Source of the DNA: Brevibacillus sp. JNUCC-41
GTDB lineage: Bacteria; Bacillota; Bacilli; Bacillales; DSM-1321
Direction: 5' to 3'
Length of the DNA stretch: 64,000 nt
Assembly (NCBI RefSeq): GCF_014844095.1
Contig: NZ_CP062163.1
Coordinates: 4,869,501 to 4,933,500, forward strand
Below are positions 32,219 through 43,097 of this stretch, in pieces. Below the pieces are notes generated by a model that saw only the letters and a program-made list of their open reading frames with translations, was not told the origin of the DNA and ran no database searches. A program made the translations under genes and the position numbers. Each line of letters begins with the position of its first letter. Position 1 is the first letter of the stretch.

Positions 32219-32989
32219 CAATACTTTTAAGGAATGATGGTGTTTTTATGTATTGTTTCTTTTACAGGACTTGCAATCATCTTTGCTGTTTAGAGATGTT
32301 AAAAGGTGATTTTTAAATTTTCTTCTTGACTAACGGGTGCGTTCTTATCATATTTGGAGGACTTTACAAAGAATAGGGATAATAGGCTGTTGGAACATCT
32401 TAAGGAGTTTCAAAAAAGGAAATGAAGCAAATGAATGAGTAACTAGAACAAATTGCCGAAACAGAAAAAGGCTTTTTTGTTCGACTTTTTTGAGAGTGAA
32501 CACAATGGAGCATATAAGCTCTTTTTCTATGACCAAATAAAAAAGGAGAATGACCAATCCTGCATAGATTGTCATCCCCTAATTATACATACCCGATAGA
32601 TATCCTGACAGAATGACTTTTCGAGGTCCTACCGCATGCCCATCAGTTAACAACGACGGATACTAATAGTTTGGCCTTTTCTACAATTGAGTTGGTTTTA
32701 ATTATTAGATATAGTGAAACATCTATCATAAGGTAACACTTACCATCAAGGACACATTCAAGAAGAAATAAATCAAGATCTCAAAAACAGTGTAAAGAAG
32801 CCCTTTCCACCAGATAAGTTTAACTTGGAAGAAAACAAGGAGATTAAAGAAAGTTCAACTGTTCCTGAGAGCAGCTACTATGCACAAGAGAACAAATCAG
32901 TTTGCCTATTCATTTCATGTAAAGCAGTAGATATGCCTGATAGTCATCTTAGACCCTCAATTTTTTACTGCTTCCATCCAATAAAATTG
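32219..32989. other. Gene-free stretch with decayed coding fragments
   Basis: No convincing gene is seen. Plus-strand fragments such as LLEHLKEFQKR and QGHIQEEINQDLKNSVKKPF followed by PPDKFNLEENKEIKES look protein-like but are interrupted by stops, lack ribosome sites and match no family I know. The longest open piece is 60 codons (32825-33007). The region is probably remnant DNA. Confidence 0.4.
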
Positions 32990-33027
32990 AAAAAGGTTAC
33001 GGAATGATGCCATTCCGTAACCTTTTT
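32990..33027 (-). terminator. Terminator of the fru operon
   Basis: AAAAAGGTTACGGAATG and CATTCCGTAACCTTTTT, perfect 17-bp arms with a 4-nt loop and T run on the minus strand. Confidence 0.85.
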
Positions 33028-33035
33028 GTCTACAA

Positions 33036-33081
33036 ACTGAAAGCGGACCCACTGTATTTGGATCCGCTTTCTTTCAGTTTT
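33036..33081 (-). terminator. Second hairpin after fruA
   Basis: An AAACTGAAAGCGGA arm pairs with TCCGCTTT and TTTCAGTTT across a short bulge, directly after the fruA stop. It lacks its own T run, and the hairpin at 32990-33027 follows, so the two may act in tandem. Confidence 0.5.
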
Positions 33082-33082
33082 T

Positions 33083-34975
33083 TTATATCCGTTTCTTTTT
33101 CCAGAACCCCAATAGTAAGGCGGTGATGAGGGATCCTATTAAAATGGCCAATAAATAGAAAAATGGGTGATTGACAAGTGGGATGACAAATATTCCACCA
33201 TGTGGTGCAGGGAGAGTCACGTTAAAAGCCATTGACAGTGCTCCCGCTGTCGCTGCCCCGACAACACTGCTGACGATAACACGCAATGGATCCGCTGCCG
33301 CAAAAGGAATCGCTCCTTCTGTAATGAACGAAGCACCCATGAAATAATTAGTGAATCCTGATTTTCTTTCCATTTCAGTGAACTTGCTTTTAAAGAATGT
33401 AGTGGCCAAGGCAATCCCTAGAGGAGGAACCATTCCACCAGCCATTACAGCAGCATGCGGTCCGAAACTCTGAGCTTCAATGGCCGCTAGCCCAAATGTG
33501 AAGGCAGCCTTGTTTAGGGGCCCCCCCATATCTACAGCCATCATCCCACCAAGAATCAAGCCAAGGAATATTGCGTTCGTACCAGATAAACCTTGCAGCC
33601 AATTGGTCAAGCCCATGTTTATTGCGGTTACTGGTTCATTTATGAGAAATAACATGATAAACCCTGTAATTAACATACCGAATACAGGATAGAGTAAAAC
33701 TGGTTTAATGCCATCGAGTGTTTGCGGTAATCTGGAAAACAATTTTCTTAAAAGTAAGACGACATAACCTGCAAGGAAACCGGCGATCAGTCCGCCAAGA
33801 AAACCGGCATTAGCCTGTGCTGCCAATAATCCCCCTACCATACCAGGAGCAAAACCCGGACGATCGGCAATACTTGAAGCAATGAACCCAGCCAGGACAG
33901 GGACAAGTAAGAAGAAAGCACCATTTCCCCCGCCAATATCACTTAATGCTTTGGCAATGGGATTATAATCCGGATTTGCCGGATCGGCCGCCTCGATTCC
34001 AAAAAAGAAAGAAAGCGCAATCAAGATTCCGCCACCGACAACAAATGGAAGCATATTACTTACGCCATTCATTAAGTGCTTGTAAATCCCCAATCCTCCT
34101 TTTGCTGAATCCCCTTCATCACTTTTATCGTTTCCTGTTCCGTTGTAAACAGGGGCGTCCTGATTCAGGGCTCTGGTTAACAGCTCCTCGGTCTTCCGGA
34201 TTCCATGGGCCACTGGGACAATAATGACATGTTTCCCGTTAAAACGATTCATTTCCACCTGCTTATCAGCTGCAACGATAATTGCATCCGCCTCATCAAT
34301 TTCTGCGGCGGTTAAACCATTTTTGATTCCTGTGGAGCCATTTGTTTCGACTTTGAAATCGATTCCCATTTCCTTAGCTTTAGCTTTTAACGCATCGGCT
34401 GCCATATAAGTATGGGCAATTCCTGTTGGACAAGCTGTAACGGCTAGGATTTTACCTCCTTTATTTTTACCAATGGCAGCATTACTTGATTGCTGCTCTT
34501 CCATTTCTTCTTCATAAGCTTCCATTTCTTTTTGATTGATTATCTCCAACACTTCCTCACCAGAAGTAGCAGAAATCAATCGGGCTCTGAATTTATCATC
34601 CATCAGTAATGAAGAAAGCCGGGAAAGGGTTTCCAAGTGATCTGCATTCGCTCCTTCACTTGCTGCAATCATAAAGAACAAATGAGCTGGCTGCCCATCA
34701 AGCGATTCATAATCCACACCACTGACAGATTTGCCGAAGCAGATGGCAGGTACCTTTACAGCATTTGTTTTTGCGTGTGGTATGGCTATTCCTTCACCAA
34801 TCCCAGTCGTGCTTTGCTCTTCACGTTTTAAGATGGCAGCTTTAAAACCCTCCACATCGTTTAACCTGTCTGCCTCGGCTAGCTTTCCTGATAGTTCGTC
34901 AATGACTGCTTGCTTTGTAACGCTTTGCAGATTGATGATGATTGTATCCAATTTTAACAAGTCTGTAATTTTCAT
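33083..34975 (-). CDS. fruA: PTS fructose transporter subunit IIABC
   Basis: A 630-aa fused permease that imports fructose as fructose-1-phosphate. Domain order is EIIA (about 1-150; phosphorylated His in GIAIPHAKTNAVKVP), EIIB (about 170-275; phosphocysteine in AVTACPTGIAHTYMAADAL) and EIIC (about 300-630; polytopic, with GGLIAGFLAGYVVLLLRKLF, GGMMAVDMGGPLNKAAF and FITEGAIPFAAADPLRV). Length and order match B. subtilis FruA. GGAGGCTGACTCT precedes the ATG, 4 bp after the fruK stop. It is the last gene of fruR-fruK-fruA. Confidence 0.97.
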   Translation of the reverse strand: MKITDLLKLDTIIINLQSVTKQAVIDELSGKLAEADRLNDVEGFKAAILKREEQSTTGIGEGIAIPHAKTNAVKVPAICFGKSVSGVDYESLDGQPAHLFFMIAASEGANADHLETLSRLSSLLMDDKFRARLISATSGEEVLEIINQKEMEAYEEEMEEQQSSNAAIGKNKGGKILAVTACPTGIAHTYMAADALKAKAKEMGIDFKVETNGSTGIKNGLTAAEIDEADAIIVAADKQVEMNRFNGKHVIIVPVAHGIRKTEELLTRALNQDAPVYNGTGNDKSDEGDSAKGGLGIYKHLMNGVSNMLPFVVGGGILIALSFFFGIEAADPANPDYNPIAKALSDIGGGNGAFFLLVPVLAGFIASSIADRPGFAPGMVGGLLAAQANAGFLGGLIAGFLAGYVVLLLRKLFSRLPQTLDGIKPVLLYPVFGMLITGFIMLFLINEPVTAINMGLTNWLQGLSGTNAIFLGLILGGMMAVDMGGPLNKAAFTFGLAAIEAQSFGPHAAVMAGGMVPPLGIALATTFFKSKFTEMERKSGFTNYFMGASFITEGAIPFAAADPLRVIVSSVVGAATAGALSMAFNVTLPAPHGGIFVIPLVNHPFFYLLAILIGSLITALLLGFWKKKRI

Positions 34976-34979
34976 AGAG

Positions 34980-35900
34980 TCAGCCTCCTGTTAGATAATT
35001 GATGGCAATTTGCGGTAATAACTCTTCAATTTTATCCAATGTACCAAGATCGGATGAAAAGGCCGTAGCACTTCCTGCTGCAAGACTGAAGCGGAATGCA
35101 GATAGAATGTCCCCTGTACTTTCATATGTCCCAATGAAACCTGCGACCATGGAATCACCGGCACCCACTGAATTGATGACGTTCCCTTTTGGAACATTTG
35201 CGGAATATGACACTCCACCGGAGCAAAGCACGGCCCCCTGTCCCGCCATTGATACAATAACGTTATGTGCTCCTGCTTCAACCAATTTAGCGCCATATTC
35301 CCTAGCATCATCAACCGTTCTTATTTCGGTTGAAAAAAGCTCACCCAGTTCATGATGATTGGGCTTTATTAAAAATGGCCGGTGTGGAAGGACATCCAGT
35401 AATTCCTTGCCACTCGTATCCACTACCACTTTAATGCCGTTATGGGAACATGACCTTGCCATGGCTTCGTATACATCCGAAGGAACGCTTGGAGGGATGC
35501 TTCCTGACAAAATGAGGATATCATTATTATTCAACTGTTCGATCTGACTAATTAATTGTTGATAATTCCCTTTTGAAATGATTGGCCCTTGACTATTTAT
35601 TTCAGTCTCCAGCCCTGTTTTCAATTTAATGTTTATTCTTGTATCTCCAGCTATCTCTGTAAAGTCCGTGAAAATCTCTTCTTGTCTTAAAAACCTTTTT
35701 ACAAATTCACCAGTTTGTCCACCGATGAATCCTAACGCTGTCGTACTATTTCCCAGCCTTTTTAGCACTCTGGAAACATTGATTCCTTTCCCTCCTGGGA
35801 ATTTTGCATCATAACTGGTTCGATTCACCTTGCCCATTTGAAAACTCTCCACCTCGACCAGGTAATCGATGGATGGGTTTAGTGTCACTGTATAAATCAT
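34980..35900 (-). CDS. fruK: 1-phosphofructokinase
   Basis: A 306-aa PfkB-family sugar kinase that makes fructose-1,6-bisphosphate from fructose-1-phosphate. It has IYTVTLNPSIDYLVEVESF, FPGGKGINVSRVLKRLGN (PfkB signature 1), ILSGSIPPSVPSDVYEAM, LIKPNHHELGELF and VINSVGAGDSMVAGFIG (signature 2 with the catalytic Asp). The ATG shares one base with the fruR stop (TAATG), a sign of coupled translation. Confidence 0.97.
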   Translation of the reverse strand: MIYTVTLNPSIDYLVEVESFQMGKVNRTSYDAKFPGGKGINVSRVLKRLGNSTTALGFIGGQTGEFVKRFLRQEEIFTDFTEIAGDTRINIKLKTGLETEINSQGPIISKGNYQQLISQIEQLNNNDILILSGSIPPSVPSDVYEAMARSCSHNGIKVVVDTSGKELLDVLPHRPFLIKPNHHELGELFSTEIRTVDDAREYGAKLVEAGAHNVIVSMAGQGAVLCSGGVSYSANVPKGNVINSVGAGDSMVAGFIGTYESTGDILSAFRFSLAAGSATAFSSDLGTLDKIEELLPQIAINYLTGG

Positions 35901-36652
35901 TAAATGGTCACGACCTTTATCTTTGGATTTTTTTTGAGTTGAGCAATTGCCTCTTCATCATTGCTGTCAGTAAGGATTATGGCATCGCTTACATCTGCCA
36001 CCTTAGCGAAAGTAGCTTCATTCAGTTTTGAACTGTCAGCAAGTACGTAGGACTCGTTAGAGAGGCGTAATGCCATCTTCTTCAGTTGCGCTTCTTCCGG
36101 GTCGGGTGTTGTGAAACCCAGATCTTGATGGATTCCGTTCATTCCCAAGAAACATTTATCAAAGCGGTATTCATTCAGGAACTGTACAGCATTACTTCCA
36201 ATAACAGCATTTGTCGAAAATTTTATCGTCCCGCCCACTAACACTGTTTTGATTTCCAATTCGATGAGTTTTGGTATATGCATAAGACCATTCGTCAGCA
36301 CTGTTATATTTTTATCCTTTAAATAAGGAATCATTTCCGCAGTTGTCGTGCCTGCATCAAGATATATACAATCATTTTTCTCTATGAATGAAACCGCCAG
36401 CTTTGCTATAAGTTGTTTTTCAGCTCTTGCTTTGTATTGCTTTTCCATAGTTGTTGGTTCAAGGCCTTTTCTCTGAAGTAAAGAGGCCCCACCATGCACG
36501 CGTTTCAAGAGCTTCATTTCCTCGAGTTGCACTAAATCTCTCCGAATGGTCGACTCCGAGGCTTGTAACTGATCTACAAGCTCTTGAAGCTTTACCGTTC
36601 CTTGTTCTTTAAGGATCGATAAGATGAACTGGTGCCTTTCAGTTGTCAACAA
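35900..36652 (-). CDS. fruR: DeoR-family regulator of the fructose operon
   Basis: A 250-aa DeoR-type repressor. The N-terminal helix-turn-helix has LTTERHQFILSILKEQGTVK, LQELVDQLQASESTIRRDLV and LKRVHGGA. The C-terminal sugar-phosphate sensing domain has CIYLDAGTTTAEMIPYL, TNGLMHIPKLIE and VLVGGTIKFSTNAVIG. A TTG start at 36652 is preferred: GAGGTG lies 7 bases upstream and the product then begins MLTTERHQ, like B. subtilis FruR. A GTG 9 bp earlier overlaps that ribosome site. It should repress fruRKA until fructose-1-phosphate accumulates. Confidence 0.94.
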   Translation of the reverse strand: MLTTERHQFILSILKEQGTVKLQELVDQLQASESTIRRDLVQLEEMKLLKRVHGGASLLQRKGLEPTTMEKQYKARAEKQLIAKLAVSFIEKNDCIYLDAGTTTAEMIPYLKDKNITVLTNGLMHIPKLIELEIKTVLVGGTIKFSTNAVIGSNAVQFLNEYRFDKCFLGMNGIHQDLGFTTPDPEEAQLKKMALRLSNESYVLADSSKLNEATFAKVADVSDAIILTDSNDEEAIAQLKKNPKIKVVTI

Positions 36653-36703
36653 TTCGCCCACCTCACTTTAATATCATCATCATATATGAAAACAAAGCAA
36701 TAA

Positions 36704-36761
36704 TCAATCAAAAACGTTTAAAAGTAACCAAATTCATTCAAAAATACCTCCAAAAACATTC
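36704..36761 (-). promoter_or_regulatory. fruR upstream repeats, candidate FruR operator
   Basis: Three direct copies of a TTCAAAAAyr-like element (around 36706-36716, 36736-36746 and 36750-36760) lie 50-110 bp upstream of fruR. Repeated A-rich direct elements are typical of DeoR-type operators. A CcpA site is not convincing here. Confidence 0.4.
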
Positions 36762-36833
36762 ATATAGTTAGAGATGACCTTTCTTCAATACCATTATCTT
36801 TTTTCTATGAAAATATCCTTTCAGTTCTTCACG

Positions 36834-36868
36834 CAAAAAACCCCCATGTCATGATGACATGGGGGTTC
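36834..36868 (-). terminator. Terminator of odhAB
   Basis: AACCCCCATGTCATCATGACATGGGGGTTTTTT-type hairpin: arms CCCCCATGTCA and TGACATGGGGG (36841-36865), T6 on the minus strand. Confidence 0.88.
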
Positions 36869-36880
36869 GTATTTATTTTA

Positions 36881-38149
36881 TTAGCCTTGAAGTAAAAGTT
36901 GTTCTGGATCTTCCAGCATATCTTTGATGGCTACTAAGAAACCAACAGCTTCTTTTCCGTCAACGATACGGTGATCATAAGATAATGCAAGGTACATCAT
37001 CGGTCTGTTTTCGATTTGATCTCCAACTGCGATTGGACGAGTCTTGATTGTATGCATGCCCAAGATCCCAACTTGAGGGGCATTCAAGATTGGTGTAGAT
37101 AATAGGGAACCGAAAGTCCCGCCGTTTGTGATAGTAAAAGTACCACCTGATAAATCTGAAAGTCCCAATTTGTTGTTACGCGCTTTAACAGCTAAATCCG
37201 AAATGTTCTTCTCGATTTCAGCAAAGCTTTTGCGGTCAGCATCCCTTACTACCGGAACGACAAGACCTTCATCAGTGGATACAGCTACACCGATATCATA
37301 AAAGTTCTTTTTCAGGATATGGTCGCCTTGGATTTCAGCATTCAATAATGGATATTTCTTCAATGCGCCAATGACCGCTTTAGTGAAGAATGACATGAAA
37401 CCAAGTTTAACATCATTTGTTTTCACGAAAGAATCCTTATGGCGGCTACGCAATTCCATGACTGCAGAAAGATCGACTTCGTTAAAAGTAGTAAGCATGG
37501 CTGCTTCGGATTGTACTTGAACTAGACGTTTGGCAATGGTTTGACGACGGCGTGTCATCTTAACCACTTCAATGCGGTCATCATTCACTTCAACAGGAGC
37601 TGCTGCCTTTTTAGCTGCAGGAGCTTGTTTAGGAGCTGCCGCTGGTGCTGCAGGTGCATTGCTTGCTGCTTCTACGTCTTGTACACGTACACGACCAAGT
37701 GGATCGGCTACAGGCACTTGAGTCAAGTCAATACCTTTTTCACGAGCCAATTTCCTTGCAGCTGGTGATGCAATAACTTGTTGAGTGGATGATGCTTCTT
37801 TTGCTTCTGATTTAGGAGCTTCTTTAGCAGGAGCCGCTTGTTCAGCCTTAGCTGGTTCTGCTTTAGCTTCTTCAACCTTAGGAGCTTCCTCTTTTGGAGC
37901 TGCTGCAGCTGATCCATTTTCATCAACGATGGCAATAGCCTGTCCAACTTGGACAGTATCGCCTTCTTCTGCTAAATGTTCCGAAAGTGTACCAGTATAA
38001 TCTGAAATGATTTCTACGTTCACTTTATCCGTTTCAAGTTCAAGGACATATTCTCCTTTTTCAACGTGATCACCGGGTTGTTTTAACCATTGCGCAATAG
38101 ATCCTTCAGAAATTGATTCTGCTAATTCAGGTACTTTTACTTCAGCCAT
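36881..38149 (-). CDS. odhB: 2-oxoglutarate dehydrogenase E2 (dihydrolipoyl succinyltransferase)
   Basis: A 422-aa E2 core. The N-terminal lipoyl domain holds the lipoylated Lys in [11 protein letters not shown]. An Ala/Pro/Lys-rich linker follows. The peripheral-subunit-binding domain has [18 protein letters not shown]. The catalytic acyltransferase domain has [40 protein letters not shown] and the active-site [12 protein letters not shown]. The start at 38149 follows GAGGGGGAGAAATAAA; an upstream in-frame ATG lies within odhA. It is separated from odhA by one base. Together with OdhA and Lpd it converts 2-oxoglutarate to succinyl-CoA. Confidence 0.98.
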   Translation of the reverse strand: MAEVKVPELAESISEGSIAQWLKQPGDHVEKGEYVLELETDKVNVEIISDYTGTLSEHLAEEGDTVQVGQAIAIVDENGSAAAAPKEEAPKVEEAKAEPAKAEQAAPAKEAPKSEAKEASSTQQVIASPAARKLAREKGIDLTQVPVADPLGRVRVQDVEAASNAPAAPAAAPKQAPAAKKAAAPVEVNDDRIEVVKMTRRRQTIAKRLVQVQSEAAMLTTFNEVDLSAVMELRSRHKDSFVKTNDVKLGFMSFFTKAVIGALKKYPLLNAEIQGDHILKKNFYDIGVAVSTDEGLVVPVVRDADRKSFAEIEKNISDLAVKARNNKLGLSDLSGGTFTITNGGTFGSLLSTPILNAPQVGILGMHTIKTRPIAVGDQIENRPMMYLALSYDHRIVDGKEAVGFLVAIKDMLEDPEQLLLQG

Positions 38150-38150
38150 T

Positions 38151-41003
38151 TTATTTCTCCCCCTCATTATTGCGTGTAATTGCTTGAGTCATAATCCGTT
38201 GTTGTTCATTTTTATGGACAAGTGGATCTCCCTCAGCCGGGCTTGATCTGCGCTTCCTTCCTATATATGTTACTGAAAGATTGCCAGGAGCCGCAGCATT
38301 TAGGCGAGGTTCAACAAATGTCCAAGCACCCATGTTTTTAGGTTCTTCTTGAGCCCAGAAGATTTCTTTAAGATTTGTATATTTTTTCAGGGCTTCTTGA
38401 ACTCCAGTGAATGGGAATGGATAAATTTCTTCGATACTGATGATTTGCAACCAATCTGTATTTTTTTCAGTTGCCGCTTTTTCACGAAGTTCAACCGCCA
38501 ATTTACCTGATGCAAATACAATGCGTTCAACCGATTTAGGTTTTTTGCCCAAAGCTTTGGTTTCTACGAATGATTCAAAAGAGCCTTCACTGAATTCTTC
38601 TGCTGTAGAAGCCATCACTTGATTACGAAGCATACTCTTCGGTGTCATGATGACAAGCGGACGTACTTGCTCTTGATCCAAAATCTTCGCTTGTCTTCTA
38701 AGGATATGGAAGTATTGAGCTGCCGAACTCAGGTTGGCAACTGTCCAGTTATTTTCCGCCGCTAATTGGAGGAAACGCTCCAGGCGGGCACTTGAGTGCT
38801 CTGGTCCTTGTCCTTCATAACCGTGTGGAAGCAGCATGACAAGACCTGATTTTTGACCCCATTTTGCACGGCCTGCCGCGATGAATTGGTCAAAAATCAC
38901 TTGTGCTGTATTAGCGAAGTCACCGAATTGGCCTTCCCATAATACCAGTGTCTCAGGTGCAAATACATTATAACCATATTCATAAGCCAGAACTGCCGTT
39001 TCAGTAAGCGGGCTGTTATGAACAGCAAATGATGCTTTGGCAGTTTCTAGTGTGTGAAGTGGTGAATATGTTTTTCCGTTAACACTATCATGTAACATGA
39101 TATTGCGTTGTGCGAATGTTCCGCGCTCTGAATCTTGTCCTGTCAAACGGATTGGAGTGCCGTCACTTAATATGGATGCGAATGCCAATGTCTCAGCATG
39201 AGCCCAATCAATTTTTCCGTCAGCACCAAAGGAATCCAAGCGACGTGATAAGATCTTTCCTAACTTTTTATTAGGAGTGAATCCTTCCGGCCACTTAACA
39301 AGTTCTTCGTTAATTGAAACAAGTTCTTGTTTAGGAACTGCCGTATCAATGGCTGGAAGTCCTTTTTCAATAATCCCAGGAGGATTACATTCTTTAGAAG
39401 CTTCCGGTTTATTTCCGGAAATTTTTGCATATGCATCTGCAAGCCTTGTATCCACTTGCTCAGCAATCGCTTTAACTTCAGCTTCAGTGAACTCACCGGA
39501 TTGAATCAGTTTTTTTCCATAAAGCTCTTTAACGGTTTGGTGCTTATGAATTAATGCATACATTTCAGGTTGAGTCACCAATGGCTCATCCATTTCGTTA
39601 TGGCCGAAACGTCTGTAACCGATCAGGTCGATCAAGAAATCCTTGTTGTATTTTTCACGATATAGGTTAGCAAGGTTCACAGCAGCCATACATGCTTCCG
39701 GATCATCTGCATTCACATGCACGATCGGCACTTCAAAGCCTTTGGCCAAATCACTAGCATATAGGGTTGAACGTGAATCTTCACTTTCCGTTGTAAAACC
39801 GATCATGTTATTGGCGATGATATGGATGGCGCCGCCAACTTGATAACCGCGTAAACGGCTTAAGTTAAACGTTTCAGGTACAATTCCTTCACCTGGGAAT
39901 GCTGCATCACCATGAATCAGGATTGCAAGGGATTTGGAAATGTCTTGAACCGGGAATCCTTTTTCTGAACGGTCTTCTTGTGCCGCACGAGAATACCCTT
40001 CCACGATTGGACCGACTACTTCCAAGTGACTTGGGTTATTGGCAAGTGTAATCCTTGCTTTTTGTATATTTGATTTAGTTATCTGTTTATCCAGACCTAA
40101 ATGGTATTTAACATCACCGGTCCATCCATTGTTAATGCCAGTTGAACCCTCTGAAGGAACCAGATCTTTATTCGGTGAATGTTGGAATTCAGAGAAGATG
40201 ACCTCATATGGCTTTCCTAATACATGTGCTAGAACATTCAAACGTCCTCGGTGAGCCATGGCAATATTCACATTCCCAGTACCGCTTTGAACAGTTTGTG
40301 AAATCATTTCATCTAAAATCGGAACCAAAGCATCCAGTCCTTCAATAGAGAAACGTTTTTGCCCTACATATGTGCGGTGAAGGAATTTCTCGAAACCTTC
40401 GACTTCATTCAATCGTTTAAGTAATAGTTCCCTTTTCTCTTTAGTCACTTCCGGGAACATGTTTCCGGATTCGACCATATCAGTAAGCCATTGCTTTTCA
40501 TCCAAGTCATTAACATGGTGAAATTCAAAGGCTATCGTTTTTGTATAGAGTTGTTTTAGGTATTGTACGGCTTCGTATCCGTCTTTCACGTCTTCAGGTG
40601 ATTCCGGGCAAATAAAGTCAGCCGGTATTTTCCTTAAATCATCTGCAGTCAAGCCATATTTTTCAAAGTGAATTTGTTCAGTGTCCAGAGCTTCTTCTTT
40701 TAAAGGATAAATATTTGCAGCAAGATGTCCGTATGCACGGATATTTTCAGCTAACTTGACTGCAGACATAATTTTCTTCATCGGAAGAACTTCTCCAGCT
40801 TGTACAGTTGGCGCACTTCCAGTCGTTGTTTCTGCCGATACATCGAATGAAGGAGGACCTGCTACTTCAAAAAAGTTTTTCAGTTCCGGATCCACTTCTT
40901 CCGGGTTGGCTAGGAATAGATCGTATTGCTCCATGACATACCCAAGGTTTGGACCTGAAAAAGCTTTCCAGTGGTCTAATACCTTAGAATCATTGATGGT
41001 CAT
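38151..41003 (-). CDS. odhA: 2-oxoglutarate dehydrogenase E1
   Basis: A 950-aa thiamine-diphosphate E1 enzyme. It has the N-terminal [17 protein letters not shown], the ThDP region [20 protein letters not shown] and [20 protein letters not shown] (GDA...), [14 protein letters not shown] [19 protein letters not shown], and the C-terminal transketolase-like half ([33 protein letters not shown]). Length fits the B. subtilis enzyme (944 aa). The start at 41003 follows TTTGGGGGTTTACAAA. A cre-like box lies about 150 bp upstream, in keeping with known CcpA control of odhAB in Bacillus. Confidence 0.98.
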   Translation of the reverse strand: MTINDSKVLDHWKAFSGPNLGYVMEQYDLFLANPEEVDPELKNFFEVAGPPSFDVSAETTTGSAPTVQAGEVLPMKKIMSAVKLAENIRAYGHLAANIYPLKEEALDTEQIHFEKYGLTADDLRKIPADFICPESPEDVKDGYEAVQYLKQLYTKTIAFEFHHVNDLDEKQWLTDMVESGNMFPEVTKEKRELLLKRLNEVEGFEKFLHRTYVGQKRFSIEGLDALVPILDEMISQTVQSGTGNVNIAMAHRGRLNVLAHVLGKPYEVIFSEFQHSPNKDLVPSEGSTGINNGWTGDVKYHLGLDKQITKSNIQKARITLANNPSHLEVVGPIVEGYSRAAQEDRSEKGFPVQDISKSLAILIHGDAAFPGEGIVPETFNLSRLRGYQVGGAIHIIANNMIGFTTESEDSRSTLYASDLAKGFEVPIVHVNADDPEACMAAVNLANLYREKYNKDFLIDLIGYRRFGHNEMDEPLVTQPEMYALIHKHQTVKELYGKKLIQSGEFTEAEVKAIAEQVDTRLADAYAKISGNKPEASKECNPPGIIEKGLPAIDTAVPKQELVSINEELVKWPEGFTPNKKLGKILSRRLDSFGADGKIDWAHAETLAFASILSDGTPIRLTGQDSERGTFAQRNIMLHDSVNGKTYSPLHTLETAKASFAVHNSPLTETAVLAYEYGYNVFAPETLVLWEGQFGDFANTAQVIFDQFIAAGRAKWGQKSGLVMLLPHGYEGQGPEHSSARLERFLQLAAENNWTVANLSSAAQYFHILRRQAKILDQEQVRPLVIMTPKSMLRNQVMASTAEEFSEGSFESFVETKALGKKPKSVERIVFASGKLAVELREKAATEKNTDWLQIISIEEIYPFPFTGVQEALKKYTNLKEIFWAQEEPKNMGAWTFVEPRLNAAAPGNLSVTYIGRKRRSSPAEGDPLVHKNEQQRIMTQAITRNNEGEK

Positions 41004-41152
41004 TTTGTAAACCCCCAAATTTTTCTCATAATTTTTTTCATTACGTTTTATCCATCCCCAAATTTCTTTCTTCTAAATTTCCCCCAAATATATGATATAT
41101 ATTAAGATATACAATAAATAACTTTGGTCATTGAATAATAAAATTTTAAAGG

Positions 41153-41166
41153 ATAAAACGTTTTCA
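41153..41166. promoter_or_regulatory. Candidate CcpA cre site upstream of odhA
   Basis: ATAAAACGTTTTCA matches the cre core (WNANCGNNNNCA) with the leading TG missing. The place fits glucose repression of odhAB. The rest of 41004-41380 is AT-rich promoter-like sequence without a gene. Confidence 0.45.
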
Positions 41167-41380
41167 GATGTTATATTAACATGTTTTTGTCGAAATATCC
41201 AAAGGTTAAACTACTTTATGCAACCTTTTTGCAACTATATTTCTGTTTAATTCGTCAAAATACGCTTTTAATTGACTTTTTTGCTCATTTAAGTCTTTTT
41301 TTCGCTAAAAAAAGATTTTTGTATTTTTGTATAATGATTATTTTTCAGGTAAATTTAACTAGTCTGAAAGCCCTTTCAGC

Positions 41381-42151
41381 TCAATCAAACTTCCAAGCTG
41401 ATAAACTTAGATTGCCATATTGAAAGCTCCTATGCAGGAGAGCTGCCTTTTTTTTGTCATCCCCTGACCCCATTGCGATGACCAATGGAACGAAATGCTC
41501 TTTGGAGGGCACAGCTTCTGTACTGTATGGGGCGAATCTTTCATACTCAAACAAGGATTGCAAATCCCAATTCATGATTTTCTCTTCGACCCAGTTCTCA
41601 AACTCGATTGCCCATCCTTCTGCAACATGCATATCCTCCTGTATTTGGGCGAAATTATGGACAATTCCACCACTCCCGATAATCAGGACATTACTTTCCT
41701 TTAATTCCCTCAATGTTTTCCCAATTTCATACTGCTTGTCCAATGGCAGTGCAGGACTAATGGACATAGATACGGTCGGGATGTCAGCTTCGGGATACAT
41801 GATATGCAAAAGCCCCCATGATCCATGGTCCAGGGGGCGCCTATCATCAAGTTCCCCCAATACACCTATCCTGGACAATAAGGTTAAAATTCGATCTGAC
41901 AGCTCAAGACATCCCCTGGCTGGATAAGTAATCTGAAATATTTCTTCAGGATACCCTGCAAAATCATAAATGACTTCATGCTTCCCTACTGCTGAAATCA
42001 TTTGATCTTCGCTTTCCCAATGTGCTGACAAAATTACGATGGCAGCAGGTTTCTTCATAGTTTGCATATAATCCTTCAAAAAAGAAGTGTAGCCATTCTT
42101 TTCCAAAGCCAATAGCGGTGTTCCATGTGATAAAAACAATGATGGCATCAT
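41381..42151 (-). CDS. DODA-type class III extradiol dioxygenase (YgiD-like)
   Basis: A 256-aa LigB-superfamily protein. Probable metal ligands are His in SLFLSHGTPLL, His in VILSAHWESED and His in GSGGIVHNFAQI; the acid-base His lies in RPLDHGSWGLLHIMYPEADI. Length and order match 4,5-DOPA dioxygenase/YgiD proteins. Bacterial members occur widely without a known catechol pathway, so the natural substrate is unclear. An ATG one codon later (42148) is equally possible. It is transcribed downstream of the polysaccharide deacetylase gene, 75 bp away. Confidence 0.9.
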   Translation of the reverse strand: MMPSLFLSHGTPLLALEKNGYTSFLKDYMQTMKKPAAIVILSAHWESEDQMISAVGKHEVIYDFAGYPEEIFQITYPARGCLELSDRILTLLSRIGVLGELDDRRPLDHGSWGLLHIMYPEADIPTVSMSISPALPLDKQYEIGKTLRELKESNVLIIGSGGIVHNFAQIQEDMHVAEGWAIEFENWVEEKIMNWDLQSLFEYERFAPYSTEAVPSKEHFVPLVIAMGSGDDKKKAALLHRSFQYGNLSLSAWKFD

Positions 42152-42226
42152 AGAAACGATAAATCCTTTCGCATTGTAATCTCAATACCCTATACCTTAA
42201 TTTACTATAGATAAACATTGTGTTCA

Positions 42227-42994
42227 TCAATTAAATTGCAATTTCGGGGTTGTCTCATCAATAGTATCGAAGGTATACCCTTCTTTTTTAAGAAATTCAA
42301 TTATATCAGGCAATGCTTTCACTGTATTCTTCATACTATTGATATCATGCAATAAGATATTAACATGCTTTTGATTTTTCGTCCCTTTTTGTACGGCAGT
42401 AATGATTTGTTGTTCACTTATTGACGGACTGAAGCCATCTGTCGAGTCAATGGACCAATCAAAGTAAATATACCCTTTTTCCTTTAATTGTTGAAGGATT
42501 CCATTGATGATGGGTTTCGTTGCAGCCTGATGCCGCAGACGATTATTCGAGCCGCCAGGAAGGCGCACAATACGGCTTTTTATCCCATATTCCTTTTGCA
42601 GCATGGTTTCAAGCCTATTCAAATCTTGAAAGAAACTCTCAGTCGATCGATAAACGATGGAATAATCATGTGTATAAGAATGAAGGGCAATCGCATGACC
42701 CCGGGAAACCATTTCCCGATAACTTTCCTTTGCGTATGGTTCTTCATTCCCTTTAACGAAAAATGTGGCCTTAACATGATAGCCGTCCAAAATATCCAAT
42801 ATCTTCATGGTATTCAAAGATGGTCCGTCATCGAATGTCAAATAAGCGATTTTCTGATTTTCCTTACTTTTCAGGAGCGGTGTGATCTCTTCGGGAACCA
42901 TTGCATGTACTTGAATGTTCTGGACATCCACAGCCAACAAAATAATAATGAAAGAACCCGCCATGAAAAGAAATAATTTCAGGAAATTATTCAT
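42227..42994 (-). CDS. Polysaccharide deacetylase (CE4)
   Basis: A 255-aa exported CE4 enzyme. It has an N-terminal helix (FLKLFLFMAGSFIIILLAVD) and the NodB fold: motif 1 AYLTFDDGPS (catalytic base Asp and metal Asp), motif 2 HALHSYTHD-like AIALHSYTHDYS (metal His pair), motif 3 RLPGGSNN, motif 4 FDWSIDSTDG and motif 5 ILLHDI. Start at 42994 is chosen because the sequence before it codes outside the signal; AAGGAAGGGG lies 11 bases upstream. It likely removes N-acetyl groups from peptidoglycan or a surface polymer. Confidence 0.93.
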   Translation of the reverse strand: MNNFLKLFLFMAGSFIIILLAVDVQNIQVHAMVPEEITPLLKSKENQKIAYLTFDDGPSLNTMKILDILDGYHVKATFFVKGNEEPYAKESYREMVSRGHAIALHSYTHDYSIVYRSTESFFQDLNRLETMLQKEYGIKSRIVRLPGGSNNRLRHQAATKPIINGILQQLKEKGYIYFDWSIDSTDGFSPSISEQQIITAVQKGTKNQKHVNILLHDINSMKNTVKALPDIIEFLKKEGYTFDTIDETTPKLQFN

Positions 42995-43055
42995 AGGTGT
43001 TGCATCCCCTTCCTTTTGACCATTAAGATGTACCAATTAAGGGGTTTCATGCACT

Positions 43056-43086
43056 AAAAGGCAGCGGTAAAAAATACCGCTGCCTT
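43056..43086 (-). terminator. Terminator of yitJ-metH
   Basis: GGCAGCGGTA and TACCGCTGCC arms with an A5 loop, T-rich on the minus strand, 12 bp after the metH stop. Confidence 0.85.
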
Positions 43087-43097
43087 TATTAAATGAG

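Noticed and set aside
36706..36722. CcpA cre site before fruR
   Set aside because: The CG-centred core is present but the outer conserved C and A positions do not fit in either orientation.
41410..41445. Hairpin AGCTCCT/AGGAGAGCT with T8 that looks like a plus-strand terminator
   Set aside because: It lies inside the 3' end of the minus-strand dioxygenase gene and no plus-strand gene precedes it; likely coding coincidence.
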